The position numbers were made by a program, and so were the translations under genes. From contig CAVPWE010000007.1 of assembly GCA_963709485.1 (NCBI GenBank), positions 248,001-312,000 of the forward strand: a DNA stretch of 64,000 nt. The letters run 5' to 3'. Positions 1 to 8,260 of this stretch are shown one piece after another. Under the pieces are notes generated by a model. The model was not told the origin of the DNA. It ran no database searches and saw only the letters and a program-made list of their open reading frames with translations. Source of the stretch: JAXDBM01 sp963709485 (GTDB taxonomy: Bacteria > Desulfobacterota > Syntrophia > Syntrophales > Fen-1087). Each line of letters opens with the position of its first letter. The first letter of the stretch is position 1.

Positions 1-1
1 T

Positions 2-210
2 TTTCATCAGTTCATGCTCTATTCACCTGTTCCGAACACACCTCTTTATGAAAAGCACAAGCAGGACGATACACTGCTTTCAGAGTACAAATTTTCCCAT
101 GCCGATGCCTACGGGCAGTATCGCTTCAACTACTGCCATCCACATATCAAGGACGAAAGGAAGAGGCGTATCTGCTGGATGCTTTCCAGCGTGACATTCC
201 TTTTAGTGTC
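2..210 (+). pseudogene. 3' fragment of a B12-binding/radical SAM protein, frameshifted
   Basis: The frame is open from the window edge and reads QFMLYSPVPNTPLY, a stretch typical of the region after the radical SAM core in B12-binding radical SAM enzymes, followed by a YCHPHI segment. After the Lys codon ending at 151 the similarity moves to another frame (KEEAYLLDAFQRDI), so a small indel lies near 152-157. Similarity stops where the sigma-54 repeat begins near 209. The usual C-terminus after this point is absent, so the gene is both frameshifted and truncated. The part upstream of the window is unknown. Family assignment is from remembered conserved wording, not a search. Confidence 0.55.
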
Positions 211-361
211 TCCCTCAACATCTTGAGGTTCCACCAAATATCGAGGCCAAACGAGTCATTTCATGCTTTTCCGCTGCTCTCTCCTGTTAATCTAACCCCC
301 AGTTATTAAAGCGTGAATTCAACTTCCACTCTTTTCTTCAACGATTGGCAGGCAAATTGCT
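209..361 (+). promoter_or_regulatory. Sigma-54 promoter with tandem upstream palindromes (repeat copy 1)
   Basis: CCTCAACATCTTGAGG at 213-228 is followed two bases later by the degenerate copy CCACCAAATATCGAGG at 231-246. A sigma-54 core TGGCAGGCAAATTGCT lies at 346-361, with GG at 347-348 and GC at 359-360, the canonical -24/-12 spacing. Predicted transcription start is about 372. The palindromes sit about 125 bp upstream, as expected of activator sites. It drives the ABM gene at 374 and probably the genes to 5411. Confidence 0.8.
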
Positions 362-373
362 TTCACAGTTTCC

Positions 374-679
374 ATGATCCTTTCAATCATACGAATGAAA
401 GTCATTCCTGGAAAACGCGTGGAGCTGTCACAGACGATTGCTTCATTGTGCGGATCCATAAGGATGGAGAAGGGATGCCGGCGGTGCGATTTCTGCCAGG
501 GTATGGAAAATGAAAATCGATTCTTTCTTCTCGAAGAGTGGGATACTCAGGAAAACCTCATGGCCCACCTGAAGTCGGAGCATTTCAGAGTGCTCCGGGG
601 GGCGATGAACCTTCTTGAAGAGCCCTATGAAATGATGTTCCACAAGGTTTTCCACCCGGCGGGGATTGACAATCTATAG
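374..679 (+). CDS. ABM-fold (antibiotic biosynthesis monooxygenase-like) protein
   Basis: A 101-residue protein of the ABM superfamily, small dimeric ferredoxin-like folds that often act as quinol or flavin-independent monooxygenases. The first strand (MILSIIRMKVIPGKR), a helix with an EKGC-like segment, the strand ENRFFLLEEW and the helix around AHLKSEHFRVL match the family layout. Substrate unknown. The start at 374 is chosen because it gives the complete first strand, yet it lies only about two bases after the predicted sigma-54 transcription start and has no Shine-Dalgarno sequence, so the mRNA may be leaderless; ATG 395 is the alternative. A close paralogue lies at 34392 behind an almost identical promoter. 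Confidence 0.75.
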   Translation: MILSIIRMKVIPGKRVELSQTIASLCGSIRMEKGCRRCDFCQGMENENRFFLLEEWDTQENLMAHLKSEHFRVLRGAMNLLEEPYEMMFHKVFHPAGIDNL

Positions 680-834
680 ACCGGGCTGTGGGAAATGGAC
701 AAATGACGTACAAGAGAAGGTGTGGGAAGCTGATCCAAATCGAAAATGATCGTAAGGACTATAGTCCTGAACGTGCGGGGAAGAGGTATTTGAAAAGGCA
801 ATCGATCAAAAGGTCCTGAAAGATTGTGCCGACG

Positions 835-909
835 CTTAACATGATGTCCGGAGAATAGGTCTTGTAATGAACCATGTCACAATCCAACTTACAGAGAGGA
901 GTAATCGCC
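835..909 (+). promoter_or_regulatory. Conserved leader upstream of lipoprotein genes
   Basis: About 75 bases before the lipoprotein ATG at 910 resemble those before the BON gene at 11152 and its inverted copy near 53655-53730: a TCCGGAGAA stretch, then GAACCAT, then CTTACAGAGAGGAGTAA with the Shine-Dalgarno. The coding sequences share only the first few codons (MKKR), so the leader appears to have been copied with the cassette. No riboswitch fold is recognised. The preceding 680-834 holds only a weak 38-codon basic ORF at 703-819. Confidence 0.3.
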
Positions 910-1470
910 ATGAAAAAGAGAATGTTGCTGGTCGTTGTTCCGTTGATGATGGCAGTTCTAGTACAATGTGTTTCGGTCCCTCAGAGGTGGCCGGCATATG
1001 AAAGAAGGACTGAGGATCGAATGTTTGCGCTTCAACAGAAGATTGGCACCGGGTTGGCATCTGGTGAGCTGAACCCGAACGAGGCTCAGAACCTTCTGGC
1101 AAAACTTGAGAACGTCCGCGGGGAGTATATGGTTCTCAGGGAAAGAAGGACCACGGCGGAAGAATGGGATCCGCTTCTCGGGAGGCTTGACGATCTGGAG
1201 AGGGAGGTTAACAGGGTGCGCGTGCAACCTTCAAGAATCGATGAGACGAGAATCGAGGATCGGATGATCGTGCTCCAGAGGAGGATCGATGAGGGGATCG
1301 TGGCTGGAAGGTTGGCGCGTGTCCAGGGAAGGGAATTTCAATTACGATTGGATTCCATCCGAAGGGAATTTTTGCAACGGATAAAAGACCGACCCTTCAC
1401 CCCGGAGGAAAGAGCAGAGACTGCCAGCCGGCTTGACGTCCTTGAAAGGGATATCAACAGGGTTTGGTAA
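910..1470 (+). CDS. Putative lipoprotein with internal duplication
   Basis: A 186-residue protein of unknown function. MKKR, a hydrophobic core and VLVQC near residues 17-21 suggest a lipoprotein signal. The mature part is highly charged and mostly helical. It contains two related repeats, each starting R(T/I)EDRM and continuing LQ-(Q/R)-(R/K)-I, then ending with an LERE/LERD-(V/I)NRV motif, at roughly residues 33-105 and 110-186. The start at 910 follows GAGAGGAG and the conserved leader; an upstream in-frame ATG at 874 is inside that leader and less likely. It lies between the ABM and YtxH genes and probably belongs to the same sigma-54 unit. Confidence 0.6.
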   Translation: MKKRMLLVVVPLMMAVLVQCVSVPQRWPAYERRTEDRMFALQQKIGTGLASGELNPNEAQNLLAKLENVRGEYMVLRERRTTAEEWDPLLGRLDDLEREVNRVRVQPSRIDETRIEDRMIVLQRRIDEGIVAGRLARVQGREFQLRLDSIRREFLQRIKDRPFTPEERAETASRLDVLERDINRVW

Positions 1471-1552
1471 AATTCATTGGCGCCCGATCGCAGCCCGTGT
1501 ATTTTGGATATATCGGCGAGAAGAAAACCAAATGAAGAAAGGAGAAATCAAT

Positions 1553-1912
1553 ATGGCAGAGCATGAAAAACCACAGTGTCATTTCCTCACGGGATTATTG
1601 ATTGGTAGCGTTTTGGGGGCATTGGCAGGCATTCTATTCGCACCGAAATCCGGAAAAGAACTGAGGTCTGACATCAAGGAGAAAGGGGGCAAAGTTTTAA
1701 AGGACGGGAGGGAAATTTATTCTGATGCGAGTACGAGAGTGAAGGAGATCCTTGAAGAAGTCAAGCATCAAACAAAGGAGCTGAAGAAGGAAGCGGATCG
1801 ACATCTTACCGAGGCTCGCCAGAAGGCGAAAGAGATCTTGGCACATGGTGAGAAAAGGGAGGCCGAAGCTGCTGAAGAAGTGAAAGGAGACACAGGAGAA
1901 AAGAAAGTCTAA
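1553..1912 (+). CDS. YtxH domain-containing protein
   Basis: A 119-residue protein with the YtxH signature: an N-terminal glycine-rich membrane segment (LLIGSVLGALAGILFAPKSGKELR, given here only in part as LLIGSVLGALAGILFAP) at about residues 13-30, followed by a long charged helix rich in Lys, Glu and Ala likely to be coiled coil. YtxH proteins are general-stress proteins of unknown biochemical role anchored to the cytoplasmic membrane. The ATG at 1553 is preceded by AAAGGAG at good spacing; the longer reading frames from 1433 or 1532 are less likely. It sits 18 bp upstream of the DUF948 gene, a pairing seen in other bacteria. Confidence 0.8.
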   Translation: MAEHEKPQCHFLTGLLIGSVLGALAGILFAPKSGKELRSDIKEKGGKVLKDGREIYSDASTRVKEILEEVKHQTKELKKEADRHLTEARQKAKEILAHGEKREAEAAEEVKGDTGEKKV

Positions 1913-1930
1913 ATCGGAAGGGGGAAGATC

Positions 1931-2329
1931 ATGAATCCAACGCTGGCAACGCTCTTGGCCATCAGTGTTGCTGTCATTGCGGCCATCCAGGTTTTGATCC
2001 TCATCTTCTTGATCCCTGTTCTTCTCCAGGTCCGTCGAACAGCCCATGAAGCAGAGAAATTGATCGATTCCGTGCGCCTCCAGGTTGTTCCTGTCAGTCG
2101 CGACGTCACCGCTCTCTCTCGAGAGGTCAAAAGTATCATCCAGTCGATTCATCGGCAGGTACATCGGGTTGAGAGCGGGATTGAAACGGTGCACGATATG
2201 TCTGTCCGGGTCGCAGAATTCCAAATCGAGGTTCAGCGCAGAATTAAGGAACCTTTGCTCCAGCTTGCCGCAGTCTATGGTGGCGTTAAAAGAGGTATCG
2301 GGACCATTGTCAGCATTTTTAGCCGCTGA
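1931..2329 (+). CDS. DUF948-like single-pass membrane protein
   Basis: A 132-residue protein with one N-terminal membrane helix (about residues 8-32, LATLLAISVAVIAAIQVLIL) and a long amphipathic helix in which hydrophobic positions and the repeated VSRDV/LSREV pattern resemble DUF948 proteins. Such proteins commonly neighbour YtxH genes in stress operons; their function is unknown. A GGAAGGGGG Shine-Dalgarno lies just before the ATG. Spacing to the YtxH gene is short, so co-transcription is likely. Confidence 0.65.
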   Translation: MNPTLATLLAISVAVIAAIQVLILIFLIPVLLQVRRTAHEAEKLIDSVRLQVVPVSRDVTALSREVKSIIQSIHRQVHRVESGIETVHDMSVRVAEFQIEVQRRIKEPLLQLAAVYGGVKRGIGTIVSIFSR

Positions 2330-2447
2330 ATGACATAACAAAAAGGCAGATTATTTGGTTATGACGAAAATGACGACAATGGGAAGCCCACAGGACACGC
2401 CGGGATTCCTATGGGCAAAGACCACTCTTAAACAAAGGAGAGAAGCG

Positions 2448-4523
2448 ATGAAGATGACGATGGCGAGATGGATGGTTTCGCTGGTGTGTTTATTTCTTGT
2501 TACAGGGGCGATGGTCTCGTCCTCCCCGGCAGCAGACGCACCGGCTATGGTGGTGGGCCGCATATTTCATATCGAAGGGAGTCTGCTCCGTTATGTTGCT
2601 GAAGCGGATGACTGGGTGACCGTGGTTAGGGACGCACCCTTCGGCACAGGGGATTCGCTTTTTTCGGGAAGCCGGGGAAAGGCTGAATTGATCGTTCCCA
2701 ACGGGACCTGGATCAGGATGGGAAACAGCACACAGATCCAGTTCATCGCCCTTGACTCAGACTTGGCCGAAATGGACGTGGCTTCGGGCGTGTCACGGTT
2801 CTACAACAAAAGCTCCGACACGGTTATCAAGGTCAGGAGTCCCTTCGGGTACATCCTAGCCTATCCCGGCATGGCTTTCGACTTCTACGTGGGCGAGAAC
2901 TCCGCTGAAGTGGTCGCGATAAAGGGGAAAGTAAGTTTTATCCACTCGGCAACTGAGGCCAAATTCGACGTGGCGGCCGGATCACCATCGATCCTCGCTG
3001 ACCAGCAGCAAGTGTCGTCAGGCGATGGAACCGTCGATCCTGACTGGAACCGGTGGAACACGGTCCGTGAAAACTTTTGGGCGGCGAAGGCCAGCGTGAG
3101 GGGACGTTCGGTCGAATATCTTCCGGCCAGCCTTCGAGACGAATCGTATGCCCTTGAAGAGAACGGAAGCTGGGAAAGTGTTTCTTATGAGGGAACATCG
3201 CGCTGGTTCTGGCGGCCGAGAGTCGCTGCAGGCTGGTCGCCTTTCACCGTGGGCCGCTGGACCGACTGGTACGGGGACCAGACCTGGATCCCGGCAGAGC
3301 CCTTCGGTTACGTCACCCACCATTACGGCAACTGGATCTACGCGCGTAATTACTGGTACTGGGCCCCTCCTGTGGCGAGCGTGCGCGCCGGGCTTCCCCT
3401 CCTTGACATCGGCTTCTTCTGGTATCCCGGCAGGGTTTCATGGATTCACCGTGACGCCTATGTGGGATGGGTTCCCCTGGCGCCACGCGAGACGTACTAC
3501 AGCCACCGTCACTGGGGAGGGCCTCACGATGTGGTTGTAACCAACGTCAACATCACCCGGATCAACATCAGCGTTCGGGATCATGCTTACGCAAACCACG
3601 CCGTCGTAGTCAATCAGAACAATTTCTACCGTGTGAACAATTACAGGGATGTCCGGGTGACCAACGTTGACCCCGTCAACATCATCAAAAACTACCGTGC
3701 GGCGCCGGTCGTCAATAACACCGTGATCAATAATTACACGACGATCAAGCAGCGGTACAACTTCTCCAACGTAACCGTGAAGGAGAAACCCCACAATACC
3801 GTGATCAACCGGATCCGGCAGAATGAGACAGTCATCAAGGAGGGAAGGAAGGAAAAGGCTTCCGTGCTCCAGGAGCGAGTGAAGAGCATCCCGGAGGGTA
3901 GGGTCAACCAAGAGGCTCGGGTCAAAGCCCCCAAGGTCACGAACTATATCGTACCAGCCAGCGATGTAAACCGGCCGAAATCGGAAATAAAGCTTCAGCA
4001 GAGGGAGATCAAAACCAGCGCAAAACCGAGCAAGCAACTGAAACCCCTGCAACCTGCAAGACCGGGGAAAGTGAGTCCAGCAAAACCGGCTCAGTTTAAA
4101 CAACCTGCTGCTAAGCCTGAGCGTGTGGGGCCGGCGAAGCAACCAGAGAAGGGTGTGGATAAATCAAAGAAGGCAGAAAAATCCGAATCTATAGCCAAAG
4201 AAGTCAAACTACAGGAAAAGGCAGGACCTGGAAAAACCAGACAGACGATCAAGCAACCAGAAAAAAAGGCGGTAAAAAGACCAAAGGAAGTTAAACCCAC
4301 CGAGAAAGTTTTGGAAAAACCCCGGGAGGTCAAACCGCCGGGAAAAGATCTCGAAAAACAGAAGGGCCAGAGGACGTTGGAAAGGCCAATAGAGAAACCA
4401 AGAGAGCAGAGACCTGTACAAAAACAAATTGAGCAACCGAATGAACCGAAGCCATCTGAAATAGATGTCGACAAAGGAAAGGAGCGGAAGCATCCCGAAG
4501 AAGGGGGAAAACCGAAGAAGTAA
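2448..4523 (+). CDS. FecR-like/DUF6600-type secreted protein with basic tail
   Basis: A 691-residue exported protein. A signal peptide (MARWMVSLVCLFLVTGAMVS) ends near residue 35. A FecR-like beta domain spans roughly residues 40-190 (GRIFHIEGSLLRY ... VRSPFGYILAYPG). Residues about 225-370 form a Trp/Tyr-rich region with repeated WxP, YGNW and WYW motifs of the DUF6600 type. Residues about 375-455 are Asn/Val-rich repeats, and the last ~230 residues are a Lys/Pro/Glu-rich low-complexity tail. The start at 2448 follows AAAGGAG; the upstream ATG at 2355 is less supported. Probably periplasmic or surface-associated. FecR-like domains often sense or bind envelope components, but no partner sigma factor is present, so its role is unknown. 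Confidence 0.65.
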   Translation: MKMTMARWMVSLVCLFLVTGAMVSSSPAADAPAMVVGRIFHIEGSLLRYVAEADDWVTVVRDAPFGTGDSLFSGSRGKAELIVPNGTWIRMGNSTQIQFIALDSDLAEMDVASGVSRFYNKSSDTVIKVRSPFGYILAYPGMAFDFYVGENSAEVVAIKGKVSFIHSATEAKFDVAAGSPSILADQQQVSSGDGTVDPDWNRWNTVRENFWAAKASVRGRSVEYLPASLRDESYALEENGSWESVSYEGTSRWFWRPRVAAGWSPFTVGRWTDWYGDQTWIPAEPFGYVTHHYGNWIYARNYWYWAPPVASVRAGLPLLDIGFFWYPGRVSWIHRDAYVGWVPLAPRETYYSHRHWGGPHDVVVTNVNITRINISVRDHAYANHAVVVNQNNFYRVNNYRDVRVTNVDPVNIIKNYRAAPVVNNTVINNYTTIKQRYNFSNVTVKEKPHNTVINRIRQNETVIKEGRKEKASVLQERVKSIPEGRVNQEARVKAPKVTNYIVPASDVNRPKSEIKLQQREIKTSAKPSKQLKPLQPARPGKVSPAKPAQFKQPAAKPERVGPAKQPEKGVDKSKKAEKSESIAKEVKLQEKAGPGKTRQTIKQPEKKAVKRPKEVKPTEKVLEKPREVKPPGKDLEKQKGQRTLERPIEKPREQRPVQKQIEQPNEPKPSEIDVDKGKERKHPEEGGKPKK

Positions 4524-4556
4524 AAGGGGATTTCATGACTGGTAAGGCGCGAAGAG

Positions 4557-5411
4557 ATGAGATTCAAATGGCTCGATAAGACTCTCAAGAACTTTGGTCT
4601 CCTCTGGAAGGCTCTAAGAAAATTCAATGATGACAATGGATTTTTCTTATCTTCGGGGCTTGCGTTTAATATTCTCATCAACTTGATCCCTTTTATCCTG
4701 CTGCTGTTGGCAGTGGTCGGAACTTATCTCTATAACGACCAAGATGTGCTCAATCATATCCGTGCCTATTTCAGAAATATGGCCCCGACATTGGATCCAA
4801 AGATAACGGGAAGCCTCATGGATCTGATCGAGAACCGTCAGATTGTGGGGATCCTGGGATTTGCAGGTCTGCTCTGGTTCTCCACGTGGGTCTTCAGTTC
4901 TCTGCGGATCGCTCTCAACATTGTGTTCCGGGTTGGGAAAAGCCGAGGGATGCTAAAAGGAATAGCCGTTGATCTTTTGATGATTCTCCTGGTGGGAATT
5001 CTCCTCCTTGTGAGTATGATTCTTACCTCCGTTGTCACCTTCCTGCAGGGTTCCCAAGGACAGATTCCCCTGGCGATAGGCCCGGCGATTCAATGGATTC
5101 TAAAATACCTGCTCCCTTTTATCCTCACCATTGGCATGTTTTTTCTGATTTACAAAATCATCCCGAATAAAGGGATCCACTTCAAATCCGCCCTTCAGGC
5201 GGCGCTCTTTACCGGCCTTCTCTGGGAACTGGCCAAACATCTTTTCAGCATGTATGTCGTCCACCTCGCCGATTATTCTCTTTTCTACGGTTCGTTAAGC
5301 ACCTTGGTCGTTATCGTTTTGTGGGTGTATTATTCTTCGACGATTCTCATTGTGGGTGGTGAGTTTGCTTATTTCTTGGAAGAAGATCGACAAAACTCAA
5401 AGATCAGATAA
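4557..5411 (+). CDS. YihY/BrkB-family inner-membrane protein
   Basis: A 284-residue integral membrane protein of the YihY (UPF0761, formerly BrkB) family. The diagnostic N-terminal pattern is present: a short amphipathic helix, then DDNGFFLSSGLAFNILINLIPF. About six membrane helices follow, with conserved LAKHLFSMYV and YGSLSTLVVIVLWVYYS segments near the C-terminus. Length matches the family. Biochemical function is not settled. It begins 33 bp after the FecR-like gene and is probably the last gene of the first stress unit; the inverted repeat at 5413-5487 follows directly. Confidence 0.85.
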   Translation: MRFKWLDKTLKNFGLLWKALRKFNDDNGFFLSSGLAFNILINLIPFILLLLAVVGTYLYNDQDVLNHIRAYFRNMAPTLDPKITGSLMDLIENRQIVGILGFAGLLWFSTWVFSSLRIALNIVFRVGKSRGMLKGIAVDLLMILLVGILLLVSMILTSVVTFLQGSQGQIPLAIGPAIQWILKYLLPFILTIGMFFLIYKIIPNKGIHFKSALQAALFTGLLWELAKHLFSMYVVHLADYSLFYGSLSTLVVIVLWVYYSSTILIVGGEFAYFLEEDRQNSKIR

Positions 5412-5412
5412 G

Positions 5413-5487
5413 GACGCCTCAGGCTACAGAAACCTTGCCAGGCCCGCGTCGTTCTCTGCAAACAACTTTCGACACGCCTGAGGCGTC
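5413..5487 (+). repeat. 12-bp inverted repeat after the YihY gene
   Basis: GACGCCTCAGGC at 5413-5424 and GCCTGAGGCGTC at 5476-5487 are exact reverse complements separated by 51 bases. The first arm touches the yihY stop. The loop is long for a rho-independent terminator and no T-run follows, so it may be a repetitive-element end or an mRNA-stabilising structure. The remainder of 5488-5546 shows nothing recognisable. Confidence 0.5.
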
Positions 5488-5546
5488 ATGGAGAGGGCGA
5501 TCCGTTTGCATTGCTGATCGACCTCTGTTTGCTTCTCCTCAAAAGT

Positions 5547-5698
5547 TCCCTCAATATGTTGAGGTTCCACCAAATGTTGAGGTCATACCGAGTCATTTCA
5601 CTCTTTTCCGCTGCTCTCTTTTTCCAATCTAATCAACGGTTATTAAAGGATTAATTTAAACTTCTGGTTTTCTTTTGGCGATTGGCAGGCCATTTGCA
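5547..5698 (+). promoter_or_regulatory. Sigma-54 promoter with upstream palindromes (repeat copy 2)
   Basis: CCTCAATATGTTGAGG at 5549-5564 is followed by CCACCAAATGTTGAGG two bases later. TGGCAGGCCATTTGCA lies at 5683-5698 with exact -24/-12 spacing. Predicted start is about 5709, about 120 bases upstream of the next gene at 5829. Confidence 0.8.
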
Positions 5699-5828
5699 CA
5701 TCTGATGTGAAAAATCACCATGAATTCATTGAACGAAGGAGATATTTTTGAATACATCTCAATCGCCTCAAAATATAACAACGGAGACCGGACGAGAGAA
5801 GATCAACGAATAAAGGAGGAAACATTTT

Positions 5829-6182
5829 ATGAAAGTTATTAAGATTTTGTTTTGTCAGTGTTTGGCATTAACAGCTGTATTGGCTGGTTTTAATGTCTAC
5901 GCCGTTGACCAATCGATTTGTCATTCCGGTGCAAACGTTTCTCTTTATAGCGACGGGTCGTTAAAAGCTTGCCAACTTAAAAGTGATTACGCTGTGAGTT
6001 ATGATGCGAATAGCATCAGATGTAAAAAAGATGGTCCTGTTAGTTTTTATACAAACGGCAACTTAGAATCTTGTGTCCTCTCTATTCCGACAAGCATCGA
6101 CATGATTAAATGCAAGCAAAATGGCCTGATTTCTCTTTACATCGATGGCAAGCTGAAATCATGCGTGAAACCAGACAACTGA
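5829..6182 (+). CDS. Small secreted protein with three Cys-containing repeats
   Basis: A 117-residue protein with a signal peptide cleaved probably after NVYA (about residue 25). The mature part consists of three repeats of about 27-30 residues, each with I-x-C, a glycine, a (V/I)S(L/F)Y(S/T/I)-(D/N)G strand pair, then LKSC or LESC. Six regularly placed cysteines suggest one disulphide per repeat. The repeats recall YwqK/MORN-like short beta motifs, but that comparison is loose. The AAGGAGGAA Shine-Dalgarno directly before the ATG is strong. It is the first gene after promoter copy 2. Confidence 0.6.
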   Translation: MKVIKILFCQCLALTAVLAGFNVYAVDQSICHSGANVSLYSDGSLKACQLKSDYAVSYDANSIRCKKDGPVSFYTNGNLESCVLSIPTSIDMIKCKQNGLISLYIDGKLKSCVKPDN

Positions 6183-6219
6183 AAATGAGGAATTGAGGAG
6201 AGAAAAACAAGGAGGGGGG

Positions 6220-6279
6220 ATGATGAAGAGAATCATTAATATTGTCAATAATTTTGGGGTGATGATTGCATCCGGGTGA
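6220..6279 (+). CDS. Possible 19-residue peptide or relic
   Basis: A strong Shine-Dalgarno (AAGGAGGGGGG) precedes ATGATGAAGAGAATC, encoding a 19-residue peptide. Its first codons resemble those of the small lipoprotein at 15875 (MKRII), and the following bases are partly similar, so this may be the truncated relic of such a gene rather than a working peptide. Confidence 0.25.
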   Translation: MMKRIINIVNNFGVMIASG

Positions 6280-6407
6280 AAGTATCCTTTCCCCCTCGAT
6301 GCTGCAGCATGAAAGGAGAAATGCTATGCCGTTGATTCAATTAGTGATTGTTTTGGTAGTTGTTGGGGTGGTTCTGTGGGTGATTAACAGCTACATCCCG
6401 AAAAAGG

Positions 6408-7316
6408 GTGGATTTTGGCGAGTTTCAGTTTGATCGGGCCGACGGCACGGTTGAGAAGATTTATCTCTTTTCGATGATCCTGGGTTTTTCGCGGAGTCTC
6501 TACGGTGAGTTCGTCGATCGGTGCGATTTGCCGACCTTTCTGGCTTGTCATATTCATGCCTTCGACCATTTCGGCGGCGTGACCGAAGAGATCCTCTACG
6601 ACCGGATGCGGAACGTTTTCATCAGAAAGTTAGCCGGCAAGGACCAGTTCAACGACAGCCTGACGGGATTTGCCTTGCATTACGGTTTCAAGCCTCAGGT
6701 GGCTCCGCCTTATGCCGCCTGGGTGAAGGGGAAGGTGGAGCGGCCCTATCACTTCATCCGGGAGGGGTTCTGGCGGGGGTACGGATTCAGTTGCCTGGAG
6801 ACGGCCAACAGGGACCTTCTCCAATGGCTTCAGCGCAAAGAGCAGCGGGTTCATGGGACAACCCATGAAGTGGTGTCGGAGCGATTCGAGCGCGAGCGGC
6901 CTCATTTACAGGCGCTGCCGCCGCAGGCATTCGACACCTCCTGGCGGGTCTACCGCAAGGTGAACAAAGACTGCACTGTCCGTTTTGAAGGCAACAGCTA
7001 TGTGGTGCCTCATACCCTGGTGGGGAAGGATCTTGTCCTGCGGGTCAAGGACCGATCCATGCGGATCTTTTCGGATGATCATCTGATTGTGACCTACGAA
7101 ATCCCTGAGGGTAAAGGACATCTGGTGCAGGACAAGCGATTTTACGAGGCGCTGAAAAAGGATCGCGAGATGAACCGGCGCAAGTACGGCCAGGGCAGAC
7201 GCGGCAAGGGTCGCGCCAAATGCACGATCAGCCCGATCAAGCCGCTCTATGACATGGATGTTGAGATCCGTCCGCTCCATATTTATGACGGCATGATCGG
7301 GGAGGTGCGGATATGA
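6408..7316 (+). pseudogene. istA: istA: IS21 transposase, N-terminally truncated
   Basis: The 302-residue frame begins at VDFGEF, the first catalytic Asp motif of the IstA DDE/integrase core, and continues through a typical core (DRMRNVFI, a KGKVERPYHFIREGFWRGY segment carrying the final catalytic Glu) and the C-terminal beta domain. Full IstA proteins are near 500 residues, so the helix-turn-helix region and part of the core are missing. The GTG at 6408 is only the first available start at the junction. It overlaps istB by ATGA. Confidence 0.8.
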
Positions 7317-8083
7317 GCGATGCCCTGGTCCTGGATCGCATCCAGAGCAGCCTGACAAGGCTGAGGCTTCCGCGCATGGGTGAGATCCTGGAAAGTGTGA
7401 TGCAGTCGGCACAGGAAGGAAGCAAGAGCTATCTGTCCTTTCTCGACGCACTTCTGGAAGAAGAGGTTGGCTGTCGGGAACAGCGCCGGATTGAAACATC
7501 CCTGAAGATATCGGGGCTTCCCTTCATCAAGAGCATCGACGAGTTCGATTTTTCCTTTCATCCCAAGCTGGATCGCCAGAAGGTGATGTCCCTTTTTGAT
7601 CTGACCTTTATCCGGCAGAAGGGCAATGTGGTCTTTCTGGGACCCCCCGGTGTCGGCAAGACCCACCTGGCTGTATCTCTTGCGGTGAAAGCCTGTCAGG
7701 CCGGCTTGAGCATCTACTTTACCACCATGGAGGATCTGATCGGAAAGTTGAAAAAAGACCATGGCGCCGAGCGGAAAGGCAGAGGCCGGGGCTACAACAA
7801 ATCGGCGCTGGTGATCGTGGATGAGGTTGGCTATACGCCGATCGACAGAGAGGAATGCAATCTCTTCTTCCGATTCATTGCCAATCGGTATGAGAAGGCC
7901 AGCACCATCATCACCTCCAACAAGGCCTTCTCCGACTGGACGGAACTGTTTCATGATCCGGTCATTGTCACGGCCTTTCTGGATCGCCTGCTGCACCACA
8001 GTGTGGTCATCAACATGCGGGGCAACAGCTACAGGCTCCGTGGAAAGGTCGGAAAAGAGGGGGTGGAAATGAGCCGGTCATAA
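7313..8083 (+). CDS. istB: IstB: IS21 helper ATPase
   Basis: A 256-residue AAA+/DnaA-like ATPase that assists the IS21 transposase in target selection. The Walker A motif GPPGVGKTHLA lies near residues 106-116, the Walker B VIVDEVGY near 165, and the C-terminal HHSVVINMRGNSYRLR is characteristic of IstB. Length is normal. It overlaps the istA stop by four bases, indicating translational coupling. Intact but presumably useless without full IstA. Confidence 0.9.
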   Translation: MSDALVLDRIQSSLTRLRLPRMGEILESVMQSAQEGSKSYLSFLDALLEEEVGCREQRRIETSLKISGLPFIKSIDEFDFSFHPKLDRQKVMSLFDLTFIRQKGNVVFLGPPGVGKTHLAVSLAVKACQAGLSIYFTTMEDLIGKLKKDHGAERKGRGRGYNKSALVIVDEVGYTPIDREECNLFFRFIANRYEKASTIITSNKAFSDWTELFHDPVIVTAFLDRLLHHSVVINMRGNSYRLRGKVGKEGVEMSRS

Positions 8084-8260
8084 GGTCAGGGTGGCTCAGT
8101 TTTCACGACCGAAAATGGCTCACTTTGAAAAGACCGTTGACAGATGCAGTCCACCATCAAGAAAATCCTCAATGTCGTCGTGATTATTGTAGTGATTGTC
8201 TGGCTATTGAGTGTCTTCGGATTCATAGGAGAGCTCTCAAAGATTCGTATTGGGAAGTGA

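Larger units (their letters stand above)
6401..8143 (+). mobile_element. IS21-family element, left end deleted
   Basis: The segment contains the 3' part of istA and a complete istB, inserted in the small membrane protein gene. The left boundary falls inside istA, at its first catalytic Asp region, so the left inverted repeat and the helix-turn-helix part are lost. The right boundary is a GTTGACA-type end directly before the resumed host codons. The element cannot transpose by itself. Confidence 0.75.
6326..8260 (+). pseudogene. Thivi_2564-type small membrane protein gene split by IS21 remnant
   Basis: Bases 6326-6400 encode the first 25 residues (MPLIQLVIVLVVVGVVLWVI then NSYIP) and 8144-8260 encode the remaining 38 residues (MQSTIKKILN ... 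IRIGK). Joined in frame they give a 63-residue protein with two membrane helices and a central Ile-Pro-Met hinge, matching the Thivi_2564 family of small membrane proteins. The intervening 1743 bases are an IS21-type remnant. GAAAGGAG precedes the ATG. The interruption leaves only the first helix attached to a short foreign tail ending TGA. The downstream half has its own ATG at 8144 but no evident ribosome site. Confidence 0.7.
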
